From Galliscardovia ingluviei (GTDB lineage: Bacteria; Actinomycetota; Actinomycetes; Actinomycetales; Bifidobacteriaceae), in assembly GCF_014635685.1 (NCBI RefSeq), contig NZ_BMDH01000001.1, positions 744,001 through 808,000 of the forward strand: a stretch of DNA of 64,000 bases, given 5' to 3'. This document shows, in pieces, positions 18,401 through 27,379 of this stretch; position 1 is the first letter of the stretch, and every line of letters begins with the position of its first letter. The notes under the pieces were generated by a model. That model had not been told where the DNA came from. It saw only the letters and a list, made by a program, of their open reading frames with translations, and ran no database searches. The translations under genes and the position numbers were made by a program.

Positions 18401-20052
18401 TCAGGGCTATCTTCCAGTAAGTTCGGCTCAGGGCCAATCGCAGACGACAGCGAGGTAACAATCGATTCTCGTTCCCAATCCAGCGGCGGATTCGTCACCT
18501 GAGCAAATTTCTGCGTGAAGTAATCAAAGAGCATGCACGAACGCTTTGACAGTACTGATATTGGGGTGTCGTTACCCATGGACCCTAGCGGCTCTTTACC
18601 AGTATTTGCCATAGGAGTGAGTATCATACGAATATCTTCATGCGTATAACCAAACGCACGCTGACGGCGCTGTACAGAGACACCACTATGGCGCACATGT
18701 TCACGCTCTGGTAATTGTTCTACCGCAATTTCATTACCTTCAAGCCACTTATCCCACGGATGCAATGAGCCAAGCTCTTGCTTAATTTCTTCATCATCAA
18801 TAATGCGTCCCTGAGCAGTATCGACGAGGAACATGCGACCTGGCTCTAAACGCCCCTTGGCAACAACATGTTCCGGCGCAATGCTGTCCAGTACGCCTGC
18901 TTCAGAGGCAAGCACTACAATGCCATCATCACTAACCTGCCAACGCCCTGGTCTAAAACCATTACGATCCAGCACCGCACCAACTTGCGTTCCATCAGTA
19001 AAAACAATGTCAGCCGGTCCATCCCAAGGTTCAATCAAGGTATTGTTATAGGCATAAAATGCGCGTACTTGAGGATCGAGCGCAGTATTGCTTTGCCACG
19101 CTGGAGGCACCATCATAGAAATGGCATGAGGCAGACTTCTTCCAGCTAAATACAGCAATTCCAGGCACTCATCGAAAGTTCCTGAATCTGAATATCCTGG
19201 TACATCAATGGGCAATACTTTGCTTAAATCGCCAAGCACATCACTGGCAAACGTACCTTGACGTGCTTTAAGCCAATTTCGATTGCCTTGAATCGTGTTA
19301 ATTTCGCCATTATGCGCAATAATACGAAATGGTTGCGCTAACGGCCAGCTCGGGAATGTATTCGTTGAAAAACGTGAATGCACAAGAGCAATACACGCTT
19401 TCATACTGGGATCTGACAAATCAAGATAGAATGACGGCAACTGATGCGTAGTAAGCATACCTTTGTAGGTAATAGTGCGTGTAGAAAATGAGGCAAAATA
19501 CACACCAACTTCATGCTCTACGCGCTTGCGAATACGCCAAGCAATCCTATCAAGCGCTCTGTCCCTTGCTTGACCCTGAACATCTGCAATTACTAGTGTG
19601 CGCAGTAATGGCATAGAAGCCAATGCCTGTAGCCCTAAGCCATCCGGATTCGTGGGCACATCGCGCCACGCTAATACCTGTGCGCCCTCGTCAGCAACAA
19701 TATCAGCAATTGCTTGAGCTTGACCGGCGGCAGTTGCCATATCCCTGTCCAAAAAAGCCATACCAGCAGCGTATGCACCTAATGGTGGTAATGCTTGATC
19801 AATACTGGCGCGCATAAATTCATCAGGCATACTCATTACAATGCCAGCACCATCGCCAGTATTTTCCTCAGCACCTACAGCACCGCGGTGATCAAGATTA
19901 TTGAGTACTGTAATAGCATCTTCAATAATGCGATGTTCTGGAGTCTGGCGCAGCGTTGCTACCATGCCCACACCACAGGCGTCATGTTCTGCAGATGGGT
20001 TATACAATCCTGCTGCATGATGCACAGTTAAGTCTAATGGAGCGTACTGCAT
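15484..20052 (-). CDS. gltB: Glutamate synthase large (alpha) subunit
   Basis: GltB hydrolyses glutamine and makes glutamate from the released ammonia and 2-oxoglutarate. From ATG 20052 the protein has 1522 residues. A short propeptide ends before Cys26 (AEHDACGVGMV), the N-terminal amidotransferase nucleophile. The central and FMN-binding synthase domains follow. The 3Fe-4S cysteines are in CVMMRVCHKNTCPQGIAT, and a glycine-rich beta-helix forms the C-terminus. ATG 20052 is preferred over ATG 20073 because AGAGGTAGG stands just before it. gltD follows with a one-base overlap. Upstream are a plausible promoter and an inverted repeat that could be a nitrogen-regulator site. Confidence 0.96.
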   Translation of the reverse strand: MQYAPLDLTVHHAAGLYNPSAEHDACGVGMVATLRQTPEHRIIEDAITVLNNLDHRGAVGAEENTGDGAGIVMSMPDEFMRASIDQALPPLGAYAAGMAFLDRDMATAAGQAQAIADIVADEGAQVLAWRDVPTNPDGLGLQALASMPLLRTLVIADVQGQARDRALDRIAWRIRKRVEHEVGVYFASFSTRTITYKGMLTTHQLPSFYLDLSDPSMKACIALVHSRFSTNTFPSWPLAQPFRIIAHNGEINTIQGNRNWLKARQGTFASDVLGDLSKVLPIDVPGYSDSGTFDECLELLYLAGRSLPHAISMMVPPAWQSNTALDPQVRAFYAYNNTLIEPWDGPADIVFTDGTQVGAVLDRNGFRPGRWQVSDDGIVVLASEAGVLDSIAPEHVVAKGRLEPGRMFLVDTAQGRIIDDEEIKQELGSLHPWDKWLEGNEIAVEQLPEREHVRHSGVSVQRRQRAFGYTHEDIRMILTPMANTGKEPLGSMGNDTPISVLSKRSCMLFDYFTQKFAQVTNPPLDWERESIVTSLSSAIGPEPNLLEDSPEHAKKIVIPLPVIDSDSMAQLKRLDRAPILEGHYRPYVVKGLYQVAGGGQALEQRLEEIFEEVDTAIAQGSNFIVLSDRDSDHTWGPIPSLLLTSAVQHHLLRKATRTQVSLAVEAGDVREIHHVALLIAYGAACVNPYLALETVEELANRGELAVDGTQAVRNVVQALSTGVLKIMSKMGVSTIMSYRGAQLFEAIGLGEELIERYFTGTTSQVGGIGVEEIAQEVALHHRVAYPNQWTATPHVDLAVGGDYKWRRTGEDHLNDPEAIFLLQQSTQRGDYHMFKRYTEHINNTSNRLMTLRGLMQLKSNRPPIDISEVEPAESIVKRFSTGAMSYGSISQEAHETLALAMNALGARSNSGEGGESPERLNDPQRVSRIKQIASARFGVTSNYLVHATDLQIKLAQGAKPGEGGHLPGAKVPPWIAKVRHATPGVELISPPPHHDIYSIEDLKQLIHDAKMANPQARIHVKLVSEFGVGTIAAGVAKCHADVVLISGYDGGTGAAPLNAIKHAGTPWEIGLSETQQTLILNGLRSRVTVQCDGELKTGRDVMIAALLGAEEFGFATAALIVEGCVMMRVCHKNTCPQGIATQDPELRARFTGKPEHVVNFFMFIAQEVRELLASLGFRTLEEAVGHVECLDQRQALDHWKAQGIDLRNVLRQSGPVPGTILHKTIEQKHDLDTSLDSVLITKLDDALEHGERTVLQVPIRNIHRTIGTMVGYEITKRYGEEGLPDHTIDIMLQGTAGQSCGAFIPRGLTLRVQGEVNDYAGKGLSGGIISVQADSRAKFDTHTNVIAGNVTGFGATSGRMFIAGRAGERFAVRNGGATFVVEGVGDHGLEYMTGGTVVVLGATGRNFGAGFSGGNAYVLDLDMQQVNPQALAHDSLLFLPCEGQDAQDLRALIEEHVRYTNSQFAASLLDHWQESVRRFTHVVPAQFVQMSRAMEQAERDHLDFETPGTWEQVYESVMEGKH

Positions 20053-20106
20053 ATGCCTACCTCTTTCAGCCAAAACATGTAAGTTCTGCTACAAGCCTAG
20101 AGGAGG

Positions 20107-20134
20107 TTTATCGTTTGCCACAACTTGCGTCCAA
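20107..20134 (-). promoter_or_regulatory. Possible gltB promoter
   Basis: On the minus strand TTGGAC and GATAAA are 16 bases apart, ending about 55 bp before the gltB start. A reasonable sigma-70-like match, found by eye only. Confidence 0.4.
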
Positions 20135-20184
20135 GAAATAGCACAGTGAGCAAAGCCAATAATTGCAACGGTTGATAGCGATTT

Positions 20185-20201
20185 GTTACATCAATGTGAA
20201 C
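20185..20201. promoter_or_regulatory. Inverted repeat upstream of gltB
   Basis: GTTACATCAATGTGAAC contains ACAT-CA-ATGT. On the minus strand it reads TTCAC, six bases, GTAAC, close to the half-box GTnAC-n6-GAAAC known for Streptomyces/Mycobacterium GlnR. It lies ~50 bp upstream of the -35 candidate, where an activator could sit. Confidence 0.3.
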
Positions 20202-20245
20202 AGTAGATAACGAGTATCGACAAGCATAGAGCCATTATGCCCTAC

Positions 20246-21607
20246 TTACCACAGTCCTACTGCTTGGCATACTTGATCGATAACCGTATCGTTGAGCAAC
20301 CGACCTTTTCTCGTGGGTACTAGGCGAATATCATAGCCTTGTTGTGCAATAGCCGAATTATCAGGAGCAAATGGATGTGGTTTGGATGACGTAGATGTTG
20401 AAAAAGACGCAGCTGCACCATACTCGGTCTGTGACATCGACACGTGTTTATCTTGTGCCTGATGTAAAGCCAGTACTTCCGGACGAATTGGTGTATCAGT
20501 TACCCGCACCGTAACCAAATCATCGTGTACCAGACGCGCAATTACCTGTTGTGGCAACACACGACCTGCAGCCTCTTCTAGATCCTGTACTGAAAGTCCT
20601 TCTCTAATACGCAGCCCCAGCATGGCTACCTCTTCTGCATGAGCATGGTCATCCAACCACTCTTGTGAGGCAACTGGGAGTTTGCCCTGTGCTACTTGCA
20701 CAGCCCAAGGTCTAGGATGTAGCACTTCTGAACCACGCCAATCATGAATCTCGCCATGCGCATCAGTCCACCGATAATGCCCATGAGCGCCAGGACCTAT
20801 ACCAGCCCAATCAGAATTACGCCAATAGTTGAGGTTATGCTGGCTTTCCTGCCCAGGCACTGCCCAATTACTCACCTCATACCATGAAAGACCAGTCTGT
20901 TCAAGCATCGAATCGACGATTTCATATTTATTAGCTTCATCATCGTCATCTGGTTTCGGTAGTTTGCCTTGACGAATAAGCCTGCCCATTTTTGTTGTCG
21001 GCTCAATCGCTAATGCATATGCTGAAATATGTTCTACACCTAAATCAAGTGCTGCCTGTACCGAAGTGCGCCAATCGTCAAGACTTTCTCCTGGAGTGCC
21101 ATAAATTAAGTCAACAGAATGTCGCAATCCTGCCCTTCTCGCACCACGAACGCAAGCCTCAACATTAGCAGGAGTATGCGTGCGATCAAGCGTACGCAAT
21201 ACATGCGGCACAGCAGACTGCATACCAAAGGAAACACGCGTGAAACCACCGTCAGCAAGTCGAGCTAAACCATCGGCATCAATCGTATCCGGGTTCGCCT
21301 CGGTAGTTACTTCTGCATCTGGCTTCAAACCCCAAATGCTGCGCACACCGCCCAGCAAAGAAATTAAATCGTCTACAGGCAGCAAGGTTGGTGTGCCACC
21401 ACCAAAAAACACTGTATCAACAGGACCAACAGCAATACCCTGCTCTTCCTGCCAACGTCGATGCAACTGCATATCTCGTAAAGCAACTTGCGCGAACGTG
21501 GCACGACTAGCTCCCCCGCCTAAATCAAGCGCCGTATAGGTATTAAAATCGCAATACCCACACCGTCGCATACAAAACGGCACATGAATATATACGCTAA
21601 ATGGCAC
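20246..21607 (-). CDS. hemW: Radical SAM heme chaperone HemW
   Basis: A 453-residue radical SAM protein of the HemN/HemW family. The 4Fe-4S motif is CMRRCGYC (Cys12, Cys16, Cys19), followed by GGGTPTLL. Genes in this position next to lepA are HemW-type, which bind heme and pass it to acceptor proteins. They are often misnamed coproporphyrinogen III oxidase. The GTG start overlaps the lepA stop (TAGTG), so translation is coupled. A low-complexity Ser/Thr stretch near residues 395-410 (ASFSTSTSSKP) interrupts the C-terminal domain. The cellular role here is unclear because bifidobacteria make little heme protein. Confidence 0.9.
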   Translation of the reverse strand: MPFSVYIHVPFCMRRCGYCDFNTYTALDLGGGASRATFAQVALRDMQLHRRWQEEQGIAVGPVDTVFFGGGTPTLLPVDDLISLLGGVRSIWGLKPDAEVTTEANPDTIDADGLARLADGGFTRVSFGMQSAVPHVLRTLDRTHTPANVEACVRGARRAGLRHSVDLIYGTPGESLDDWRTSVQAALDLGVEHISAYALAIEPTTKMGRLIRQGKLPKPDDDDEANKYEIVDSMLEQTGLSWYEVSNWAVPGQESQHNLNYWRNSDWAGIGPGAHGHYRWTDAHGEIHDWRGSEVLHPRPWAVQVAQGKLPVASQEWLDDHAHAEEVAMLGLRIREGLSVQDLEEAAGRVLPQQVIARLVHDDLVTVRVTDTPIRPEVLALHQAQDKHVSMSQTEYGAAASFSTSTSSKPHPFAPDNSAIAQQGYDIRLVPTRKGRLLNDTVIDQVCQAVGLW

Positions 21608-23490
21608 TAGCTTGCTTTCTGCGCTGCACGGATTTTATCTTTTGTATCACGATCAGTTGCTTCGCCAGTATTAAGTGCCGCAATAAACGCCTCTTGTGGT
21701 ACTTCAACATGACCAAGCATTTTCATGCGCTTCTTACCAGCTTTTTGCTTTTCCAACAACTTACGTTTACGGGTAATATCGCCACCATAGCATTTTGCCA
21801 ACACATCCTTGCGCAATGCTCGAATAGTTTCGCGGGCAATAATACGTGAACCAATAGCTGCCTGAATAGGAATTTCAAACTGCTGGCGAGGAATAAGCTC
21901 ACGCAGCTTCTTTGTCATCATCACGCCGTAGGAATATGACTTATCGCGGTGCACAATAGCACTAAAAGCATCAACACGATCACCTTGAATTAAGATATCA
22001 ACCTTAACCAAATCTGCGGATTGCTCGCCATCTTCATGATAATCCAATGACGCATAGCCTTTGGTTCGGCTTTTGAGCTGATCAAAGAAATCAAACACGA
22101 TTTCAGCAAGTGGCATACGATAGTGCATTTCCACACGCTCAGGGCTCAAATATTCCATTGTGCCCATAATGCCGCGATGATCTTGGCACAATTCCATGAC
22201 TGAACCAATAAATTCCTTTGGCGTAATAATATCCGCCGCCACCATTGGCTCAACAATAGACTTGATTTTACCTTCTGGGAATTCACTAGGATTCGTCACC
22301 CTATGCATTGTGCCGTCTTCACCAGTAACCTCATATGGAACATTCGGCGCTGTAGAAATCAGATCAAGACCAAATTCACGACTCAAGCGTTCCGAAACAA
22401 TTTCCATATGCAGCAACCCTAAGAAGCCGCAACGGAAACCAAATCCTAATGCCACCGAAGTTTCTGGTTCATAAATCAATGCAGCATCATTGAGCTTTAG
22501 CTTATCAAGCGCCTCACGTAATTCTGGGAATTGCGCATTATCAATGGGGAACAAGCCCGCATACACCATCGGCTGTGGATCTTGGTAACCAGGCAGAGGC
22601 TCTTGTGCTCGACGCGCATCTTCGGTAATAGTATCGCCCACTTTTGATTGGCTGACGTCTTTTACACCAGTAATCACATAGCCTACTTCACCAGCAGCAA
22701 GTGCCTTAGTAGGCTGCATTTCAGGGCTAATAACACCCAATTCAATAGGCTCATGCGTGGTACCCAAGCCCATCATGTGAATGCGCTGTCTGCTTTGCAA
22801 TGAGCCATCAATCATACGAATATAGGTTACGATACCGCGGTAAGAATCGTAGACTGAATCAAAAATCAACGCACGAGCAGGAGCAGTAGGGTCACCCTGA
22901 GGAGCTGGAATATCTGTAACAATACGATCCAGCAGATCAGAGACACCCTCACCAGTTTTGCCAGAAACACGTAGCACATCGCTGATATCACAGCCAATAA
23001 GATTGGCAATTTCTTCAGCATGCTTATCAGATTCTGCGCTGGGCAAATCAATCTTGTTGAGCACAGGAATAATGGTTAGATCATGATCCATAGCCATATA
23101 CAAGTTTGACAAAGTCTGTGCTTCAATACCTTGTGTTGCATCGACTAGCAGTACTGCGCCTTCGCATGCTGCTAGCGCACGTGATACTTCATAAGTGAAA
23201 TCCACATGTCCTGGAGTATCAATCATGCCAAGCGTGTATTCAGTACCATCTACAGTCCAAGGGACGCGAACTGCCTGAGATTTAATAGTAATACCACGCT
23301 CTTGCTCAATATCCATGCGGTCTAAGAAGCGATCGCGCATTTCGCGCTCTTCGATAATGCCACTTAACTGCAAAATACGATCTGCAACAGTCGATTTACC
23401 GTGATCAATATGCGCAATAATACAGAAGTTACGAATGAGTGACTGGTCTGTAGCTCCTGGCTGATTATGCTGCACTGTATTCGCGCTCAA
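21607..23490 (-). CDS. lepA: Elongation factor 4 (LepA), back-translocating GTPase
   Basis: A ribosome-associated GTPase that remodels stalled or mis-translocated ribosomes and helps 30S assembly. The G1 motif AHIDHGKST is at residues 26-34, G3 is DTPGHVDF, and G4 is NKIDLP. The LepA-specific C-terminal domain ends [18 protein letters not shown]. The start is taken as TTG 23490 because AGGGAGG lies five bases upstream and the protein then has the usual ~625 residues. The frame stays open further upstream without a ribosome site. It is divergent from rpsT and overlaps hemW by one base. Confidence 0.95.
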   Translation of the reverse strand: MSANTVQHNQPGATDQSLIRNFCIIAHIDHGKSTVADRILQLSGIIEEREMRDRFLDRMDIEQERGITIKSQAVRVPWTVDGTEYTLGMIDTPGHVDFTYEVSRALAACEGAVLLVDATQGIEAQTLSNLYMAMDHDLTIIPVLNKIDLPSAESDKHAEEIANLIGCDISDVLRVSGKTGEGVSDLLDRIVTDIPAPQGDPTAPARALIFDSVYDSYRGIVTYIRMIDGSLQSRQRIHMMGLGTTHEPIELGVISPEMQPTKALAAGEVGYVITGVKDVSQSKVGDTITEDARRAQEPLPGYQDPQPMVYAGLFPIDNAQFPELREALDKLKLNDAALIYEPETSVALGFGFRCGFLGLLHMEIVSERLSREFGLDLISTAPNVPYEVTGEDGTMHRVTNPSEFPEGKIKSIVEPMVAADIITPKEFIGSVMELCQDHRGIMGTMEYLSPERVEMHYRMPLAEIVFDFFDQLKSRTKGYASLDYHEDGEQSADLVKVDILIQGDRVDAFSAIVHRDKSYSYGVMMTKKLRELIPRQQFEIPIQAAIGSRIIARETIRALRKDVLAKCYGGDITRKRKLLEKQKAGKKRMKMLGHVEVPQEAFIAALNTGEATDRDTKDKIRAAQKAS

Positions 23491-23686
23491 CGATTCCTCC
23501 CTAAATAACCTGCCCATTAGTGTAGCATATTCGTACTTACACCAGGACACAGAGCGTGACAAAGTGCATGGAATACACCAAAACTTAATTTTTTTCAAAA
23601 ATCTACAATATGTGTAGTTTTAGTCTAGTGTTATGCTATACTATTCGTTTGTATGTCAGCATACTGTAAGACGTTTGGAGAATATA

Positions 23687-23947
23687 GTGGCAAACATTAA
23701 GTCGCAAAAGAAGCGCGTGCTCACCAACGAGAAAGCACACTTGCGCAACGTAGCTTATAAGAGCGAACTCAAGACTGCTATTCGCAAGGTACGCGAAGCA
23801 ATTGCAGCTGGTGATAAGGAAGCAGCACAGGCTGCATACTTGGTTGCAGCACAGAAGCTCGATAAGGCAGCAGGTCGTGGCGTAATCCACAAGAACCAGG
23901 CTGCAAACCGCAAGTCCGGTATGGCTGTAGCAATTAACGCTTTGTAA
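23687..23947 (+). CDS. rpsT: 30S ribosomal protein S20
   Basis: An 86-residue basic helical protein that binds 16S rRNA early in small-subunit assembly. Recognisable by [10 protein letters not shown] at the N-terminus and [10 protein letters not shown] near the end. The GTG start at 23687 has GGAG six bases upstream. The frame extends 18 codons further upstream, but that part is leader sequence, with a TATACT -10-like box at 23637-23642 and a small hairpin at 23651-23664. A good terminator follows. The placement next to divergent lepA is common in actinobacteria. Confidence 0.96.
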   Translation: MANIKSQKKRVLTNEKAHLRNVAYKSELKTAIRKVREAIAAGDKEAAQAAYLVAAQKLDKAAGRGVIHKNQAANRKSGMAVAINAL

Positions 23948-23973
23948 ATTCACTCGGGATATACAGTGAGTAC

Positions 23974-24002
23974 ACCGCATGGCTTAGGCTGTGCGGTTTT
24001 TT
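23974..24002 (+). terminator. rpsT terminator
   Basis: Stem ACCGCA / TGCGGT with a 12-base loop that holds a further GGC/GCC-like pairing, followed by TTTTTT. A classic intrinsic terminator 26 bp past the rpsT stop. Confidence 0.85.
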
Positions 24003-24021
24003 AATATAGAGGCAGGTTATC

Positions 24022-24762
24022 ATGGAACTTACCCTTGAAAGCACCCCATTTTTGCTCACTATTGAACTAGCCGCTACCCTATGCTGCGGTATGGTCGGCG
24101 GCTTAAGCGCAGTCAAACGACAGTATGATATGTTCGTCATTATTATTACTGCTTGGCTTACAGCTTTGGGTGGCGGTGTTATTCGTGATGTCCTGCTTGG
24201 AGTACTGCCTCCTGTTAATATTGCAAATCGCATGTTTGTCTTGACTGGACTTGCCGCAGGCATACTTGTTGCCGTCTTACATCCAGAAGTTGATAAATTA
24301 CATAAACCGATGCTAGTGCTTGATGCTCTTGCTCTCGGCTTATTTGCTGTTAATGGCACTGAAAAGGGATTGCTGTACGGTATGTCAGGTATGACTTCAG
24401 TAATTCTTGGTATGGCTACAGCCCTTGGCGGAGGACTGATCCGCGATATGCTGATTAACGAAGTTCCTATGGTTATTCGCGATAGACACTGGTATGCAGT
24501 GCCTTCTGCTATCGGCTGCGTGCTGACTGTGTTAGTAGCTCGAGGAGCGCAGCATCATTGGTATTCGCATAGTGTAGAAATGATTGGCGATCTGTGTATT
24601 GTAGCCCTTGTTGTTGCGTTACGCATTGCCTCGGTGAAGTTTAATTGGCTGGTACCAGGAGCTCTTAAACGCACTCGTGCGCACCTGCCTGAGCTTCCAC
24701 ACAAGCCGATGCGCACAAGTATTAAAAATTCAGATAAGCATATCCACACCAAGGCTAAGTAG
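24022..24762 (+). CDS. TRIC-type (UPF0126) cation channel protein
   Basis: A 246-residue membrane protein with two similar halves of three helices each, the layout of the UPF0126/TRIC family. The repeats are marked by glycine-rich helices: TALGGGVIRDVLLGVLPP in the first half and TALGGGLIRDMLINEVP in the second. Bacterial members form trimeric channels for monovalent cations. The tail after residue ~215 is basic and cytoplasmic. ATG 24022 has only a weak upstream site, AGAGGCAGG, 9-10 bases away. It is separated from rpsT by a terminator and converges on gnd. Confidence 0.82.
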   Translation: MELTLESTPFLLTIELAATLCCGMVGGLSAVKRQYDMFVIIITAWLTALGGGVIRDVLLGVLPPVNIANRMFVLTGLAAGILVAVLHPEVDKLHKPMLVLDALALGLFAVNGTEKGLLYGMSGMTSVILGMATALGGGLIRDMLINEVPMVIRDRHWYAVPSAIGCVLTVLVARGAQHHWYSHSVEMIGDLCIVALVVALRIASVKFNWLVPGALKRTRAHLPELPHKPMRTSIKNSDKHIHTKAK

Positions 24763-24866
24763 CACTAGCATATAAGAGTACAAGGATTGCTATCTTGTGC
24801 CATTACGCTATCCGCATTTGCTACTGTATACACTGTATAAATTTGCTGCTGGTAGCTATCGTACAA

Positions 24867-25742
24867 TTATGCCTTAGTTATATGTCCGCCAAACTGATTA
24901 CGCAATGCTGAAACTACACGCAAAGTGTCAGATCCTGCACCACGAGAAACCTGACGAGCATAGAGTGCAGCAACTGTAGCAGGAACTGGTACACCAAGCT
25001 CTAATGCTGCTTCAACCATCCAGCGAGCTTCACCTGATTCGTCAGCTACAGCTGGCATATCATGCAGTGTCGGATCTTGCTGAGCAGCCAATGCGAAGAG
25101 GTCAAGCAACCAAGAAGCTACTACAGAGCCATCACGCCAAGAAGCCATTACTTCAGCTGGATTATCAATCAAATCAGAGTGAGTCATGGTGTCAAAGCCC
25201 TCACCCATGGCTTGCATCATGCCATATTCAATGCCATTATGCACCATCTTTGCGAAGTGCCCGCCGCCAACAGGACCAGCGTGTACCAAGCCGTTCTCGC
25301 CTTCTGGCTTCAATGCTTCTAAGTATGGGCGCACCCGCTCATAATCTTCTTGAGCACCACCAGCCATCAATGCATAACCACGTTCAGCTCCCCAGACACC
25401 ACCTGAGACACCGACATCAACAAAATGAATACCCTTTTCAGACAGTTCTTGAGCATGACGCGCATCATCGAGGTACTTGGTATTGCCACCATCAATGACG
25501 AGATCGCCTTCGTCGAGCAATCCTTTAAGCTCAGTAATTGTGTCATCAGTTGGAGCTCCTGCAGGAACCATAACCCAAACCACACGTGGGGCTTGTAATT
25601 TCTCAACTAACTCAGCAAGACTTGCTACATCGCGCTTAGACTCTGGGCTACGGTCATATCCCACTACAGTGATGCCATGGTTACGCAAACGCGTTGCCAT
25701 ATTGCCACCCATACGACCGAGACCAATCATACCGATTTCCAT
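24867..25742 (-). CDS. gnd: 6-phosphogluconate dehydrogenase, decarboxylating (short form)
   Basis: Oxidises 6-phosphogluconate to ribulose-5-phosphate, CO2 and reduced nicotinamide cofactor. The 291-residue size fits the short GntZ/YqeC type rather than the ~470-residue Gnd. Visible are the Rossmann motif GLGRMGG (7-13), the substrate loop GVSGGVWGAERGYALMAGG and the catalytic segment KMVHNGIEYG. ATG 25742 follows AAAGGAG. An in-frame opening 75 bases earlier lacks such a site. It is the last gene of a gluconate module after gntK and gntP. A GTGTG/CACAC hairpin (25853-25868) straddles the junction with gntP. Confidence 0.93.
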   Translation of the reverse strand: MEIGMIGLGRMGGNMATRLRNHGITVVGYDRSPESKRDVASLAELVEKLQAPRVVWVMVPAGAPTDDTITELKGLLDEGDLVIDGGNTKYLDDARHAQELSEKGIHFVDVGVSGGVWGAERGYALMAGGAQEDYERVRPYLEALKPEGENGLVHAGPVGGGHFAKMVHNGIEYGMMQAMGEGFDTMTHSDLIDNPAEVMASWRDGSVVASWLLDLFALAAQQDPTLHDMPAVADESGEARWMVEAALELGVPVPATVAALYARQVSRGAGSDTLRVVSALRNQFGGHITKA

Positions 25743-25852
25743 GAGTTCTCCTTTACTCTGCGATTCCACTCGTGTGATTGTATTTGTGATTGTGATTAAT
25801 GTGCATTTCCTCATCACAATGTAAATTAAATTTGTTCAATCCTCAAGTATTT

Positions 25853-25868
25853 GTGTGCTACTACACAC
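25853..25868 (-). promoter_or_regulatory. Short hairpin between gntP and gnd
   Basis: GTGTG and CACAC flank CTACTA. The element starts two bases past the gntP stop and could stabilise or separate the two messages. It lacks a T run, so it is not a convincing terminator. Confidence 0.3.
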
Positions 25869-25869
25869 G

Positions 25870-27213
25870 CTAGAATGCCAAGCTGAGCAACATTACTACT
25901 GCCAATCCAAAGACTGAAAGTACTGTTTCCATCATTGACCATGTTTTAATAGTCTGCCCCACTGATAGGTGGAAGTATTCTTTAATAAGCCAGAATCCCG
26001 CATCGTTGACATGAGAGAAGAATACCGATCCTGCGCCAATAGCAAGTACCAATAGAGAAACCATTGGTGAGCTTAAATCCATAGTCTGTACTAGTGGCGC
26101 CATAATTCCTGCGGCAGTTACTGTTGCAACTGTTGCAGAACCAGTTGCCAATCGGATTAACACTGCAACAAGCCATCCTGCAAATAAAGGTGAGATTGCA
26201 GACTCAGTAATACCATGAGCAATAACATCAGCAATACCAGAATCTACCAGCGTTTGCTTAAAACCTCCACCTGCACCAACAATCAGCAAAATACTAGCAA
26301 TTGGGGCAAGCGAACCGCCAACAATCTTATTCAATTCATCACGTTTAACGCCGCGAGCAGTACCTAGAAGCAGCATGGCAACAACAGTGGTAATGAATAA
26401 TGCAGTAAGCGGCGAGCCAACAAATACCAAGAAACGACCGATAACACTACCAGCAGCACCTGCGATATCGATAATGGATGACATCATCATCAGTATTACT
26501 GGCAGCAAAATAATAAACAAAGACACTGCGAAACTTGGTTTATTATCATTGTCGGTTTGTTGTTGTTCATTTTCGGTTTCTTCTGGAGCTAATACTGGCA
26601 CCCAACGTGCAGCCAGTTTGGCAAACAAAGGACCGGCAACAATTACTGTTGGCACAGCTACCAGTAAGCCGAGCCCAAGAGTTAAACCAAGATTGGCATG
26701 AACTGAGCTAATTGCTGCAAGAGGGCCTGGATGTGGCGGTACAAAAGCATGCAGCGTAGAAAGTCCAGCAAGTGCTGGAATAGCAATAATCATCAATGGC
26801 TGGTGCAAGCGACGTGCAGTATAGATCACCACTGGAATTAAGATCACTACACCAACTTCAAAAAAGAGTGGAATACCGACGCAGAATGCAATTAAGGCCA
26901 TAGCCCATGGCAACGATCGTGATGTTGTTTTTGCAATAATAGTATCTACGATGCGGTCTGCACCACCAGAAGCAACCAGTAAGGTGCCGATCATAGAGCC
27001 AAGCACGATAAGTAAACCAACATTCGCTACTGTCGCACCTAGACCAGTAGTAAAGCTATCCCACGATTTGTCGTATGCTACGCCAGCAAAAATTGCCATA
27101 CCAGCGCTACCGACCATTAGTGAGAGCAGCGGATGTAATTTAACTTGTGTGATAAGCAGAACAATAATAACGATACCTGCAATTGCAGCAAGTACTAAGT
27201 GTAATAACTCCAT
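25870..27213 (-). CDS. gntP: Gluconate/H+ symporter, GntP family
   Basis: A 447-residue integral membrane protein with ~12-14 hydrophobic helices that imports gluconate. Family landmarks include HAFVPPHPGPLAA in the first half and GATGSATVATVTAAGI-like sequence (RLATGSATVATVTAAGI) in the second. It acts with GntK and Gnd, which lie on either side. The start ATG 27213 follows AGGAAAGG at a rather long distance. Upstream is a 166-bp gap with unusual 10-bp phased repeats, so gntP may have its own regulated promoter in addition to read-through from gntK. Confidence 0.93.
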   Translation of the reverse strand: MELLHLVLAAIAGIVIIVLLITQVKLHPLLSLMVGSAGMAIFAGVAYDKSWDSFTTGLGATVANVGLLIVLGSMIGTLLVASGGADRIVDTIIAKTTSRSLPWAMALIAFCVGIPLFFEVGVVILIPVVIYTARRLHQPLMIIAIPALAGLSTLHAFVPPHPGPLAAISSVHANLGLTLGLGLLVAVPTVIVAGPLFAKLAARWVPVLAPEETENEQQQTDNDNKPSFAVSLFIILLPVILMMMSSIIDIAGAAGSVIGRFLVFVGSPLTALFITTVVAMLLLGTARGVKRDELNKIVGGSLAPIASILLIVGAGGGFKQTLVDSGIADVIAHGITESAISPLFAGWLVAVLIRLATGSATVATVTAAGIMAPLVQTMDLSSPMVSLLVLAIGAGSVFFSHVNDAGFWLIKEYFHLSVGQTIKTWSMMETVLSVFGLAVVMLLSLAF

Positions 27214-27266
27214 TGTTATGCACTACCTTTCCTATAGGTTGGGTACTGTTGTGTATTGTGGATATA

Positions 27267-27296
27267 TCTACGTGCCTCTACATGCGTCTACATGTA
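27267..27296. repeat. Three phased 10-bp repeats upstream of gntP
   Basis: TCTACGTGCC, TCTACATGCG and TCTACATGTA follow each other without gaps (consensus TCTACRTG plus two variable bases). One unit equals about one helical turn. An imperfect palindrome, TAGATA...TATCTA, follows at 27321-27338. No coding potential. Confidence 0.7.
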
Positions 27297-27379
27297 TTGC
27301 TATAAATTCCTATGTATTGGTAGATACGTGTATATCTATGCTGTATTGCTACATGAGTAATTAACTATGATCTCATGCA

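Noticed and set aside
25004-25498. 164-codon open frame opposite gnd
   Set aside because: Overlaps the conserved core of gnd and has a repetitive His/Gln/Leu translation typical of antisense frames.
27267-27296. Three short repeats as a CRISPR-like array
   Set aside because: Units are 10 bp and contiguous with no spacers; no cas gene is present.
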